A stretch of DNA of 64,000 nucleotides from Zoogloea sp. (GTDB lineage Bacteria; Pseudomonadota; Gammaproteobacteria; Burkholderiales; Rhodocyclaceae). Positions within the stretch are counted from its first letter, which is position 1, and every line of letters begins with the position of its first letter. A program made the position numbers and the translations under genes. Shown here piece by piece: positions 52,802 through 61,705 of the stretch. The notes under the pieces are model-generated. The model was not told where the DNA came from, searched no databases, and saw only the letters and a list, made by a program, of their open reading frames with translations. The stretch is from positions 124,001 to 188,000 of the forward strand of contig JADJBR010000010.1 of NCBI GenBank assembly GCA_016703645.1. The letters are read 5' to 3'.

Positions 52802-54189
52802 AGAGTCTTCATGAACACTTTTGAACGCCTGCTCACATCGTACATCTCCCGCTTCTGACGGGGCAGGTCCTCCGGCGGCGCCTCCCGGAAGCCCCGCTCC
52901 CGGAACCAGTCTGCCGTGCGCGTGGTAAGCACAAACAGGCGCTCCACCCCCAGCGCCCTGGCGCGGCTTTCCATCCGTCGCAGGAGCATCTCGCCGAGTC
53001 CGGCCCGGCGATGCTGCGGCACCACGGCGACGCACGCCATCTCCGCCGCCCGCTCATCGATGAAGGGATACAGTGCGGCACACCCGACCAGCACGCCATC
53101 GTAATCGACCACCGTGAAGCGCTCGATCTCCTCCTCCAGGCGCTCGCGGCTGCGGCGCACCAGGGTACCGTCCGCCTCCATGGGGGCGATGACGCTCCCC
53201 AGGGCGCCCACATCCTCGATCGTCGCCTCGCGCAAGCGGAAGAGGGGATCGCGGGTCAGCACGGTTCCCACCCCCTGGGGCGTGAAGAACTCCAGCAACA
53301 ACCCCCCGTCCTTGTCCCGATCAATCAGATGGGCGCGGCCGACGCCCTGGCGCACTGCGCGGATCGCACAGGGCAGGTAGAGGTCGAGATCCTCGGTCAT
53401 CCCTTCGCCTGTCTTCAGCTTCGCTTCCGCATCGTCTGCGGTAATGGCCTCGATCAGGCCGCCCTTGCTGTCGAGCAGACCCGGCGCGTCGCACAGGTAG
53501 ATGAGCTTCTCGGCCTTGAGGGCAATCGCCACGGCCTCGGCCACGGCCTCCATGCTCATGTTGAAGATCTCGCCGGCAGGCGAAACACCCAGCGGCGACA
53601 TCAGCACGACGTTCTGCTGATCCAGATCCGCGGCGATCTCCTCGGCGATCACCTTGCGCACCGTGCCCGTAAAGCCGTAATCCACCCCGTCCACCACCCC
53701 CACCGGCTTGGCGGTGACGAAATTGCCGCCCGTCACGCGCATGAAACTACCGGCCATCGGCGTGTTCGGCAGGCCTTGGGAAAGCAGGGCCTCCACTTCG
53801 ATGCGAGTCACCGCCATGGCCGCCTTGACACACTCCAGCGCCGCCGCATCGGTTACCCGCAGCCCCTTGTGATAGCGCGGGCTCAGGCCACGGCGGTCAA
53901 GCTCTGCCTCGATCTGCGGGCGGGCGCCATGCACCAACACGAGGCGCACACCGAGGGCTGCCAGCAGGTTGCAGTCATAGGCAAGCGTCTGGGCCAGTTC
54001 GCCAGCCGCCACCTCGCCGCCAAAACCGAGCACGAAGGTCTTGCCGCGAAAGGCATGGATATAGGGTGCCGCAGCCCGTACCCAGGCCACGAAACGCTGG
54101 GAAAGATGGTCTGCCTGCCCGGAGGCAGACACAGGGGAAGGGATAGTCACGCTTGTTTCCGGAACAGCCGGGGCGGCAGGGGTTTGCAT
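52798..54189 (-). CDS. argA: Amino-acid N-acetyltransferase (N-acetylglutamate synthase)
   Basis: A 463-residue enzyme of arginine synthesis. An N-terminal amino-acid-kinase-like domain (KTFVLGFGGEVAAGELAQTLAYDCNLLAALGVRLVLVHGARPQIE) is followed by a GNAT domain (FRLREATIEDVGAL...VAVVPQHRRAGLGEMLLRRME). This classical ArgA architecture binds arginine in the kinase-like domain for feedback inhibition. Translation is coupled to the GGDEF gene downstream. The first ~30 residues are Pro/Ala-rich and poorly conserved. Confidence 0.95.
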   Translation of the reverse strand: MQTPAAPAVPETSVTIPSPVSASGQADHLSQRFVAWVRAAAPYIHAFRGKTFVLGFGGEVAAGELAQTLAYDCNLLAALGVRLVLVHGARPQIEAELDRRGLSPRYHKGLRVTDAAALECVKAAMAVTRIEVEALLSQGLPNTPMAGSFMRVTGGNFVTAKPVGVVDGVDYGFTGTVRKVIAEEIAADLDQQNVVLMSPLGVSPAGEIFNMSMEAVAEAVAIALKAEKLIYLCDAPGLLDSKGGLIEAITADDAEAKLKTGEGMTEDLDLYLPCAIRAVRQGVGRAHLIDRDKDGGLLLEFFTPQGVGTVLTRDPLFRLREATIEDVGALGSVIAPMEADGTLVRRSRERLEEEIERFTVVDYDGVLVGCAALYPFIDERAAEMACVAVVPQHRRAGLGEMLLRRMESRARALGVERLFVLTTRTADWFRERGFREAPPEDLPRQKREMYDVSRRSKVFMKTL

Positions 54190-54207
54190 TTTAGAGTCAG
54201 ATGTCCT

Positions 54208-55695
54208 TCATTTCCTGATTGCACTTTCCAGTTTTTCGACAAGCTCGGTGAGGATCTTGACCCGTGCAAAGTACTTGTTGTCGGCTTCGACGAGGATCCA
54301 GGCCGCGTTCTCGGTGCTGGTCCGGTCGATCATGTCGCACACGGCGGGCTCGTAGGCGGGCCACTTTTCGCGATTGCGCCAATCCTCCGCGGTGATCTTG
54401 TAACGCTTGAAGGCCTCCGCTTCCCTGGCCTTGAAACGCTGGAGCTGCTCGTCACTGCTCACCGACAGCCAGAACTTGAGCACGATGGTGCCTGCTGACA
54501 CCAGCTGATCCTCGAAATCGTTGATCTCGGCGTAGGCGCGCATCCAGTCGGCCTCGGAGCAATAGCCCTCCACCCGTTCAACCAGCACCCGGCCGTACCA
54601 GGAACGGTCGAATATGGCCACCTTTCCCTCCCGCGGCAAGCGCCGCCAGAAACGCCAGAGGTAGGGCTGGGCACGCTCCTCGTCGCTCGGGGCCGCAATG
54701 GGAATGACCGCATATTGACGGGTATCCAGGGCCTGGGTGACACGACGGATGGCACCGCCCTTACCCGCCGCATCCATCCCCTCGAACACCAGCACCAGGC
54801 TGCGTCGCGCAAAGGCCTCACTGCGCACCGCCAGGGCCAGACGCCCCTGCAGCTTTTCAAGCTGCGTCTCATACGCTTTCTTGTCCAGGGGCTGGTTCAA
54901 GACCAGCGCATTGAGAAGATTGCGCTGATCCACGGGGGCGGGGATCGGAGGCGCGGTCACCCGCTGCCGATAACCCTTGCCAAGGGCATCAAGCTTGCGC
55001 TGCATGCTGTCGAGCAGGGTCTGACCCACCTGAACGGCCCGATAATTCGGATCGGAACCATCCACGATCACCCAAGGAGCAAGGCCGGTGCTGGTCCGGC
55101 GCAGCACGTGCTCGGCGACCTCCCGGTAGCGCTCGTATTCTTCGTAGAACAACCAGTCCGCATCACGCACCCGCCAGCGGGTATCGGGGTTTGCTTCCAG
55201 GGCCTTGAGGCGCTTCTTTTGCCCCGCTCGGGAGAGGTGGAACCAGAACTTCACCAGCAGCACCCCTTCAGCGGCGAGCATGGCTTCGAAACGGTTCAGT
55301 TCGGACAGGCGCTGGTCAAGGCGCGCTTTCTTGATACGCCCGAAAGCCCGGTCACTGATCGGCTCCGAGTACCAATTGCCGAAAAGGATGCCTATCTTGC
55401 CCTTGGGTGGCAGGGCCCGCCAGAAACGCCACAGGAAGGGACGCTCACACTCCTCGCCGGTGGGGCGGTCGAAGGCATGCACCTCGATGTGGCGCGGGTC
55501 CATCCATTCATTCAGCAGATTCACCGTCTCGCCTCGCCCGGCACCATCGATGCCGTTGATCAGGACCACCGTGGCGAAACCCTTCTTCTCCAGCAACTCG
55601 AACTGGGCATTGAGAAGATGCGTGCGCAGATCAGGCTCGATCACCTCATAGTCCGCCTTCGACAGCCGGTGGCCCAGCTCCGCAGATTCAAACAT
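54208..55695 (-). CDS. pap: Polyphosphate:AMP phosphotransferase (two-domain PPK2)
   Basis: A 495-residue enzyme that phosphorylates AMP to ADP with polyphosphate. It is a tandem duplication of the PPK2 kinase domain. The N-terminal copy has a loop VLINGIDGAGRGETVN that lacks the usual Lys. The C-terminal copy has the canonical VFEGMDAAGKGGAIRRV and lid FDRSWYGRVLVERVEG, so the second half is presumably catalytic. The ATG at 55695 gives the natural start; the frame is open further into rsmE. It overlaps the rsmE 3' end by 8 nt. Confidence 0.93.
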   Translation of the reverse strand: MFESAELGHRLSKADYEVIEPDLRTHLLNAQFELLEKKGFATVVLINGIDGAGRGETVNLLNEWMDPRHIEVHAFDRPTGEECERPFLWRFWRALPPKGKIGILFGNWYSEPISDRAFGRIKKARLDQRLSELNRFEAMLAAEGVLLVKFWFHLSRAGQKKRLKALEANPDTRWRVRDADWLFYEEYERYREVAEHVLRRTSTGLAPWVIVDGSDPNYRAVQVGQTLLDSMQRKLDALGKGYRQRVTAPPIPAPVDQRNLLNALVLNQPLDKKAYETQLEKLQGRLALAVRSEAFARRSLVLVFEGMDAAGKGGAIRRVTQALDTRQYAVIPIAAPSDEERAQPYLWRFWRRLPREGKVAIFDRSWYGRVLVERVEGYCSEADWMRAYAEINDFEDQLVSAGTIVLKFWLSVSSDEQLQRFKAREAEAFKRYKITAEDWRNREKWPAYEPAVCDMIDRTSTENAAWILVEADNKYFARVKILTELVEKLESAIRK

Positions 55696-56431
55696 CGCCC
55701 TCTCCCGGAAAATCACCCCACAGGGTCTGCAAGGCCGCCAGGGCCGCCAAGCCTGCAGTCTCGGTACGCAATACCCGCGGCCCAAGGGCCAGGGGCGCGC
55801 AGCCAGCACGCGTGGCCAGATCCAGCTCGCCCGACGACCACCCCCCCTCGGGTCCGACAAACACCGACACGGGCCCCGACGGCGCCGCCTTGCGGGCCAG
55901 TGCCCCATCGGCCCCCGGCGCCAGAATCAGGCGTGTGCCCTCGAACGGCAGTGACAGATAGCGGGACAGGGGCAGGATATCCCCCACCACCGGCACCCGA
56001 TTGCGTCCGGATTGCTCACAGGCCGCCACGGCGATCTGCTGCCAGTGGGCCACCCGCTTGACGGCCCGATCTCCGGCAAGCTTGAGCACGGAGCGTTCTG
56101 CCGCAACCGGCTGGATCGCCATCACGCCAAGCTCCACCGCCTTCTGGACAACCCAGTCCATCTTGTCCCCGCTTGCCAGCGCCTGCACCAGCGTGATTGC
56201 CAGGGACGACTCCCGCTCAATGGACAGACGCGGCCCGAGACGCGCCGCAGGCTGCTTACCGAGGGCGGTCAGGGTGGCGGAAAACTCGCCCCCCTGACCG
56301 TCGAACAAGACCACCGCATCCCCCACGACAAGACGCAGGACGCGCTCAGCATGGTGCGCCACCGGCGCAGGCAGTGGGATTTCACAATCGGGCACGAGCC
56401 CGTCAGGGCAGAAGAAGCGAGGATTCATCAT
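55688..56431 (-). CDS. rsmE: 16S rRNA (uracil1498-N3)-methyltransferase
   Basis: A 247-residue SPOUT methyltransferase acting on 16S rRNA U1498. An N-terminal PUA-like domain (HHAERVLRLVVGDAVVLFDGQGGEF) is followed by the knotted domain with KMDWVVQKAVELGV, AACEQSGRNRVP, VFVGPEGGWSSGELDLA and LGPRVLRTETAGLAAL, all diagnostic. An ATG at 56428 is an equal alternative start. Confidence 0.96.
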   Translation of the reverse strand: MMNPRFFCPDGLVPDCEIPLPAPVAHHAERVLRLVVGDAVVLFDGQGGEFSATLTALGKQPAARLGPRLSIERESSLAITLVQALASGDKMDWVVQKAVELGVMAIQPVAAERSVLKLAGDRAVKRVAHWQQIAVAACEQSGRNRVPVVGDILPLSRYLSLPFEGTRLILAPGADGALARKAAPSGPVSVFVGPEGGWSSGELDLATRAGCAPLALGPRVLRTETAGLAALAALQTLWGDFPGEGDV

Positions 56432-56567
56432 GCTATTATCGCCAAAAGCACGTCTCTTAACGGGACTGAAACGCAGGCCGCACCCGCTTCCGGCGGTGCT
56501 CCCGCCCGTAGTTCAGCCCAGCCCGGGTCTGCCGTAAAAGCGGTAGCCTCCAACGCCCTAGCAGCCG

Positions 56568-57374
56568 ATGACCAGCGCCCAGCGCCTCGAATACGCCCGC
56601 ACCCTGGCAGAAATGGTCCGCAAGATGGCCCGCGAGACCATCCTGCCCCGCTATTTGCGTGCCGTGCGCGAACAGAAGGCCGACGGCAGCGTGCTGACCG
56701 AAGCCGATCTGGCATCCCAGGCCGCCCTCGTGGATTGCCTGCCCAGACTCCTCCCGGCACCGGTGCTCGGCGAAGAGATGACCGCCGAAGAACAGGGCCG
56801 GGTGTGGCATGCGGGCGTAAATGGCCTGTGGGTCATCGACCCCATCGACGGCACCACCAATTTTGCCAATGGCATCCCCTTTTTCGGCGTTGCCGTCGCC
56901 TATCTGGTCAATCACAAGACGCAGATCGGCGTTGTGTACAACCCCGTCACGGACGAAGCCTTCTATGCCGGCCGCGGCGCCGGCGCATGGCTCAACGATC
57001 TCCCGCTACCCATGCGCCAGCCGGCGACCCATCTCAAGGAGGCCGTGGCCGGCGTAGACTTCAAGCGCATCAGCCACCACCTTGGCGATGAACTTGCCGT
57101 GCGCCCGCCCTATTATTCCCAGCGCAATTTCGGTTCCAGCGCCCTCGAATGGTGCTATGTCGCCGCGGGCCGCCTCGACGTCTATCTGCATGGCGGCCAG
57201 ATGCTGTGGGACTACGCCGCCGGACGGCTGATCCTGGAAGAAGCGGGTGGCAGCTACAGCACCCTGGGTGGAACGCCGCTCACCGCGGGGCCGGCCATCA
57301 AGCGCTCGGTCATTGCAGCCGCCAGTCCCGGGCTCTTCGAGCAATGGCGAACCTGGCTTCACGCCCACTCCTGA
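56568..57374 (+). CDS. Inositol monophosphatase family phosphatase
   Basis: A 268-residue Mg2+-dependent phosphatase. Metal-site motifs: GEEM near residue 70, WVIDPIDGTTNFANGIPFF, and the C-terminal GQMLWDYAAGRLILEEAGG. The family includes inositol-, fructose-1,6-bis- and histidinol-phosphatases. Closeness to phosphoribulokinase (57507) makes a sugar-phosphate role in carbon metabolism conceivable, but specificity is not readable. The 136-nt gap before it shows no clear signal. Confidence 0.88.
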   Translation: MTSAQRLEYARTLAEMVRKMARETILPRYLRAVREQKADGSVLTEADLASQAALVDCLPRLLPAPVLGEEMTAEEQGRVWHAGVNGLWVIDPIDGTTNFANGIPFFGVAVAYLVNHKTQIGVVYNPVTDEAFYAGRGAGAWLNDLPLPMRQPATHLKEAVAGVDFKRISHHLGDELAVRPPYYSQRNFGSSALEWCYVAAGRLDVYLHGGQMLWDYAAGRLILEEAGGSYSTLGGTPLTAGPAIKRSVIAAASPGLFEQWRTWLHAHS

Positions 57375-57506
57375 GAGCCTACCGATCCCCCAGCGGCGCG
57401 TTTATTGCTATCACCAACCCAGGCCCCGGCTCCCGCGACGGAGTGCTTTTGGACCAGGCCATTCCACGTGCCCTGCTCCAAAACTACTCACCTTCGGGAA
57501 GCGGAC

Positions 57507-58382
57507 ATGTCCATGAAGCACCCCATCATCGTGGTCACCGGCTCTTCAGGCGCCGGCACCACCACGGTGAAGCATACTTTTGAAGGCATCTTCTGGCGCG
57601 AGAAGGTCAACGCGGCCATCATCGAAGGCGACAGCTTCCACCGCTATACCCGCGAAGAAATCCGCCGCCTGATCATGGAAGCCGAGAGCAAGGGCCAGCG
57701 GGGCATCAGCCACTTCGGCCCGGAAGCGAACCTGCTCGAAGATCTGGAGCAGCTATTCCGCACCTACGGGGAATCGGGCTGCGGCAAGCGCCGCTACTAC
57801 CTGCACAACGCCGAGGAAGCGGCCCGACGGGGCCTGCGACAGGGCGACTTCGCCCCCTGGGAAGACCTGCCCCCGGACACCGACTGTCTCTTCTATGAAG
57901 GCCTGCACGGCGCGGTCATCACCGACAAGGTCAACACCTGCCGTCACGCCGACCTTCTGATCGGCGTCGTCCCCATCACCAACCTGGAGTGGATCCAGAA
58001 GATCCACCGGGACACACGAACGCGCGGCTATTCCCTCGAGGCCGTTCAGGAAACCATTTTGCGGCGCATGCACGACTACGTGCATTACATCGTGCCCCAG
58101 TTCTCCCACACCCACATCAACTTCCAGCGGGTGCCCATGGTGGACACCTCCAACCCCTTCATCGCCCGGGACATCCCTACGGCCGACGAATCCATGGTGA
58201 TCATCCGCTTCCGGGATCCCCGGGGGGTGGACTTCCCCTACCTGCTGCGCATGATCCACGACGCCTTCATGAGCCGCGCCAACACCATCGTGATCCCGGG
58301 CGGCAAGCTCGACCTGGCGATGCAGTTGATCCTCACGCCACTGATCTGGAAGCTGATGGAACGCCGCCGCCAGTGGGTGTGA
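57507..58382 (+). CDS. prk: Phosphoribulokinase
   Basis: A 291-residue class I (proteobacterial) phosphoribulokinase making ribulose-1,5-bisphosphate for Rubisco. P-loop GSSGAGTTTVKHTF is at residues ~12-25. IEGDSFHRYTREE contains the catalytic Asp, and the FGPEANLLEDLE and FYEGLHG blocks match the family. The ATG at 57507 has GGAAG upstream. Its presence with transketolase and GAPDH nearby indicates a Calvin cycle, although no Rubisco gene is in the window. Confidence 0.95.
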   Translation: MSMKHPIIVVTGSSGAGTTTVKHTFEGIFWREKVNAAIIEGDSFHRYTREEIRRLIMEAESKGQRGISHFGPEANLLEDLEQLFRTYGESGCGKRRYYLHNAEEAARRGLRQGDFAPWEDLPPDTDCLFYEGLHGAVITDKVNTCRHADLLIGVVPITNLEWIQKIHRDTRTRGYSLEAVQETILRRMHDYVHYIVPQFSHTHINFQRVPMVDTSNPFIARDIPTADESMVIIRFRDPRGVDFPYLLRMIHDAFMSRANTIVIPGGKLDLAMQLILTPLIWKLMERRRQWV

Positions 58383-58389
58383 TGGACGC

Positions 58390-60138
58390 TCAGCGGGCCG
58401 CGGCGATGTCCTTGCCCACATCGGTCTTCATGTCGTCCCGGAATTCGCCTTCCCAGCCCTCTCCGCTGGCCCAGAAGAAACGCCCCAGGCCATGCTTCTT
58501 GCCCAGCACCCAGGCGCCCTCATAACGGTTGCCGTTCTTCCAGGCGTAAGTGCCCTGGCCATGAAAGAGCCCCCGGGAGAACTCACCGGAGTAGCGATCA
58601 CCCGAAGCAAACACCAGGGTACCGCGCCCGACGGGCTCCCCATCCTGGACGGCGCCCTCATAGCGGTTGCCACCCGGAAACTGGATGATTCCGTAGCCCG
58701 TGGCCCGGTCATTCACCCAGTCCCCCTCGTACCACTGGCCACTGGCCCAACTGAAACGGCCCTTGCCCTGGCGCCGCCCCTTCACCAGCGTGCCGGTAAA
58801 GCGCTCGCCATTGGCCCACTCCACCGCCCCCGTGCCGCTGACCTCGCCGCTCGCAGACACGATGGCAAAGGCACCACGATACGTCGTGTCACCCGCGACC
58901 AGCACCCCGTCGGCCGCCGGAGCCGGCCTCGCATCGGGGGGCGTGCTCTCCACCGACCGGGGGGCGTCCGCCTGCACCTTCGGCGCCGTCGGGCCGGACG
59001 TCACCGGCGCTGTGGCAGTACGGGCAGCCCCCGCCAGCGCGCCGCCGGCCACCGTCGCAACAGCCACGGCCGGTGGCGCAGTTACCACCGGCCCCGGGGG
59101 TGGCACCTTTTTGCTGCCATACATCGCCATCGCCTGGGCGGGCAGCGGCGCGCCTCGCTCCCGGGCCAGGGCCTCGGCATTCGTGCGGGCAAGGGTCTGC
59201 GGGCTTCCCCGACAGGCTGCGGCGGCATCCCGCCAGCCCACCTCGGCCCGGATGGATAGCTGGTCCCGCTCGCCCGCCGTGAGGCTGGCGCCGTTGGTCT
59301 TCAGGCGCTGGGCCTGATCGGTGGCGGCATCCCACAGGGGGCCGCAGTGTTCGGCATTGTGGGCATCCACGTGGGTCTGCTCGGCCTTGCGCTGGGCCTG
59401 CTGCTGGCGCGTGCCGGAGCACTTGTCGGCCGCCCCCTCCCAGGCCATGGCAGCCTTGTCGTAAAGCATCGCCGCGTCGTCCCAGCGCTTGTCCTTCCAG
59501 GCCCCCCGGGCATAGTCCACCAGCGCTCCGGCGCTCTTCCAGGCGGCATCGCAGGCCGGTCCCGCACTGAGCAGCTCCGCATTGGCCGCCCGCACCCGGA
59601 CGGTGGACGCGAGGCTTCTCTCCGCTTTCTCCCGGTGGGGTGACTGGCACACCCCCACCGCGTCGCGCCACACGCCTTCGGCTTCGCCGAGGAGACGCTC
59701 CACCTCCGCCGGATCACCCTTGTCGTTGCGCGCAGCCGTTGCCCGCAGGTCCAGGTCGAGCGCCTTGTCGAGACGTGGCAGACATTCGGTCTGATGGGAC
59801 GCGGCGCTCTCGGCCAGCTTGAGCTCCGCGGTCGCCCGATCCCCCTGACGATTGGCCTGGATCGCCACAGACGGGCAACCCGCAGCCACCTTGAGAAAGG
59901 CACTTCCGGCCTCGCGCAGCACCGGCACCGCATCCCTCCAGCGCCGCGCCGCCGACGCATGCAGACCGCGCTCGAGGAGCACCTCGGCCTCCTGCAGCAG
60001 CACCGGACACTCGGCCACCGGCGGCGCCGAAGACTCCGTCGGCATGGCCGCCGCGGCCTCCGGCGGCTGCGCCCCGGCGAAACTCGCGACGGCCGACAGG
60101 CACAGAACAGCAAGGGCGAACACTCTGGTTTTCATCAT
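58390..60138 (-). CDS. MORN-repeat exported protein
   Basis: A 582-residue protein with a signal peptide (VFALAVLCLSAVASFAGA). A helical region with regularly spaced Cys and Trp follows (residues ~40-320), then a Pro/Ala linker. At the C-terminus there are about six MORN repeats (GTGAVEWANGERFTGTL, GKGRFSWASGQWYEGDW, GRGTLVFASGDRYSGEF, GQGTYAWKNGNRYEGAW and others). MORN repeats often mediate binding to membranes or proteins. It follows the PDZ-like gene with overlapping stop/start (TGATG) and is probably a functional partner of it. Start choice between 60141, 60138 and 60135 is open. Confidence 0.85.
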   Translation of the reverse strand: MMKTRVFALAVLCLSAVASFAGAQPPEAAAAMPTESSAPPVAECPVLLQEAEVLLERGLHASAARRWRDAVPVLREAGSAFLKVAAGCPSVAIQANRQGDRATAELKLAESAASHQTECLPRLDKALDLDLRATAARNDKGDPAEVERLLGEAEGVWRDAVGVCQSPHREKAERSLASTVRVRAANAELLSAGPACDAAWKSAGALVDYARGAWKDKRWDDAAMLYDKAAMAWEGAADKCSGTRQQQAQRKAEQTHVDAHNAEHCGPLWDAATDQAQRLKTNGASLTAGERDQLSIRAEVGWRDAAAACRGSPQTLARTNAEALARERGAPLPAQAMAMYGSKKVPPPGPVVTAPPAVAVATVAGGALAGAARTATAPVTSGPTAPKVQADAPRSVESTPPDARPAPAADGVLVAGDTTYRGAFAIVSASGEVSGTGAVEWANGERFTGTLVKGRRQGKGRFSWASGQWYEGDWVNDRATGYGIIQFPGGNRYEGAVQDGEPVGRGTLVFASGDRYSGEFSRGLFHGQGTYAWKNGNRYEGAWVLGKKHGLGRFFWASGEGWEGEFRDDMKTDVGKDIAAAR

Positions 60139-61292
60139 CACTCGGCCCCCGACTCCAGGGGCATCCTCAGCATTGCATCGATCAAACCGCCTTCGCCCGG
60201 CCCGGACGCCAGCAGCATGTCATCACTTTCGGCCTTCATGGCATGCTGGCCGGCATCGTCCGAGGCGCTGGGCAAGTCGGTCAGCTTGAGGGCAAACACC
60301 TCCAGCGACGCCCCCTTCAGCACGGCCGCCAGCATCTCCTCGCGCTGGGTCTGGCGAGCCAGCGCCGCGAAACTCTGCAGGCGTTCCTCGTCGAGCACGA
60401 AGGCATTGTTAACCAAGCCCCGGTCCAGCAACTTCTGGTGCAGGGTCGCGCCCGCCATCGGGTCGCCCCCCACGGCCACAATGCGGTCGTAGGCCCAGCG
60501 ATCGGCGTAATCAAATACCGTGGTCGCCACCCATGACAGGCTCGACACCGACAGGCCCACACGCATCATGAAGGTGTCGCGCAGCACATTGCCGGCCTGC
60601 AGCGCCACCGCCTTGCCCACCTCCTCCCCCACCCGCTGGACGTACTCGCGGCTGGCCTGCTCGGCCAGACTGCGGGCCGCCTCCTGGAGGGCCTGCTTGG
60701 CCGCCGCCTCACCGGCCGACTTGGCCGCCGCCGTCGCTGCCGCCTGGGCAGCCTGATTGGCCGCAACCTTGGCCGCCTGCGCCGCCGCGTTGACGCCCAC
60801 CGCCAGGGACGCGATGTCGAACAGGGTGGAGACGATTTCCTTGCTGTAGTGGTAGGTCTTCATCCGGGCCCCGCCCTCCTCCGACAGGCCCTGGGTCCAC
60901 AGGACCATCCAGAGGGCTTCGTCAGCGCTGATCTGGGGCACGAAGAGCTCCAGCGGGTGAATGCTCATCAGCCAGTGGAAATCCTGATAGCCCGGCGTCA
61001 GGGGAGGCGCCAGCCGGGTATAGCCGCGACACACCTCGAAGGGCTTGACCGTCACCGTCCGCCCCGCCGCCGTCCTGACCGGAAAAGGCTCCCCGTCGTC
61101 GCGCAACTCGGCGAGTTCGAGGAGCATCTTGTTGGCGTCATCCTTGCGGTACCCCTTGAGCTCCACCAGCCTGTCGCCGATCTGCAGGCCGCTATCCTGG
61201 GCCGCGGCGATCACGGTGAGGCGCTCATCCACCTGCAGAGCCCTTACCCAGGCCACCCGGTCATCGGCCGGCCAATCGTAGCTGGTGGCCAC
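60138..61292 (-). CDS. PDZ-like envelope protein, C-terminal part of a frameshifted lipoprotein gene
   Basis: At least 384 residues from a GTG at 61292. A PDZ-like segment near the start (LTVIAAAQDSGLQIGDRLVELKGYRKDDANKML) is followed by an Ala-rich helical stretch (residues ~165-215) and a charged C-terminus. The same frame stays open upstream and continues to read as plausible protein (ALRPAIVRSAALKDPGC), which has no start codon of its own. A lipoprotein signal peptide occurs just upstream in another frame (61334-61528). The two look like one gene split by a single-base shift near 61366-61390. Function unknown. Confidence 0.75.
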   Translation of the reverse strand: MATSYDWPADDRVAWVRALQVDERLTVIAAAQDSGLQIGDRLVELKGYRKDDANKMLLELAELRDDGEPFPVRTAAGRTVTVKPFEVCRGYTRLAPPLTPGYQDFHWLMSIHPLELFVPQISADEALWMVLWTQGLSEEGGARMKTYHYSKEIVSTLFDIASLAVGVNAAAQAAKVAANQAAQAAATAAAKSAGEAAAKQALQEAARSLAEQASREYVQRVGEEVGKAVALQAGNVLRDTFMMRVGLSVSSLSWVATTVFDYADRWAYDRIVAVGGDPMAGATLHQKLLDRGLVNNAFVLDEERLQSFAALARQTQREEMLAAVLKGASLEVFALKLTDLPSASDDAGQHAMKAESDDMLLASGPGEGGLIDAMLRMPLESGAE

Positions 61293-61333
61293 GCTGAAGG
61301 GCAGTTCCCACTGGCGGCTGCAACCGGGATCCT

Positions 61334-61528
61334 TCAGGGCCGCGGAGCGGACAATGGCCGGACGCAGCGCCCGCTCCCGTGGCCCATCAGGCGCAGGTTC
61401 GCAAGCAGCGTTTCGTTGACCTTGCGACCATCGTCAACCGTGTACTTCATCGAGCTGCAAGCACTGAGCAACAGGGTCGCAAGCGGCACAAGGAAAGCAG
61501 CCAGTCGGGGAAGCACGAGTCGTGACAC
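61334..61528 (-). CDS. Lipoprotein N-terminus, 5' part of the frameshifted PDZ-like gene
   Basis: It encodes a lipoprotein signal (LAAFLVPLATLLLSAC, lipobox LSAC with the Cys as lipidation site) followed by SSMKYTVDDGRKVNETLLANLRLMG. After that the frame degenerates (HGSGRCVRPLSAPRP) and stops. The downstream frame supplies the natural continuation. If intact, the product would be a ~440-residue lipoprotein. Confidence 0.65.
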   Translation of the reverse strand: MSRLVLPRLAAFLVPLATLLLSACSSMKYTVDDGRKVNETLLANLRLMGHGSGRCVRPLSAPRP

Positions 61529-61705
61529 GGGGATCTGAAAGAAAATGTAAGGAAACGGGGCCGATCACGATTATGCCGGAGTTCGGACGCCCCCGGCCCC
61601 GTACCGCGACACCCCGACAAATCCCCCGCCAAGACTACCCAAGTACAGGTAAATCAACGATAATTGCGGTCTTTGCGCGCCGTTCCCCCGGCCCAAGGTT
61701 CTTCG

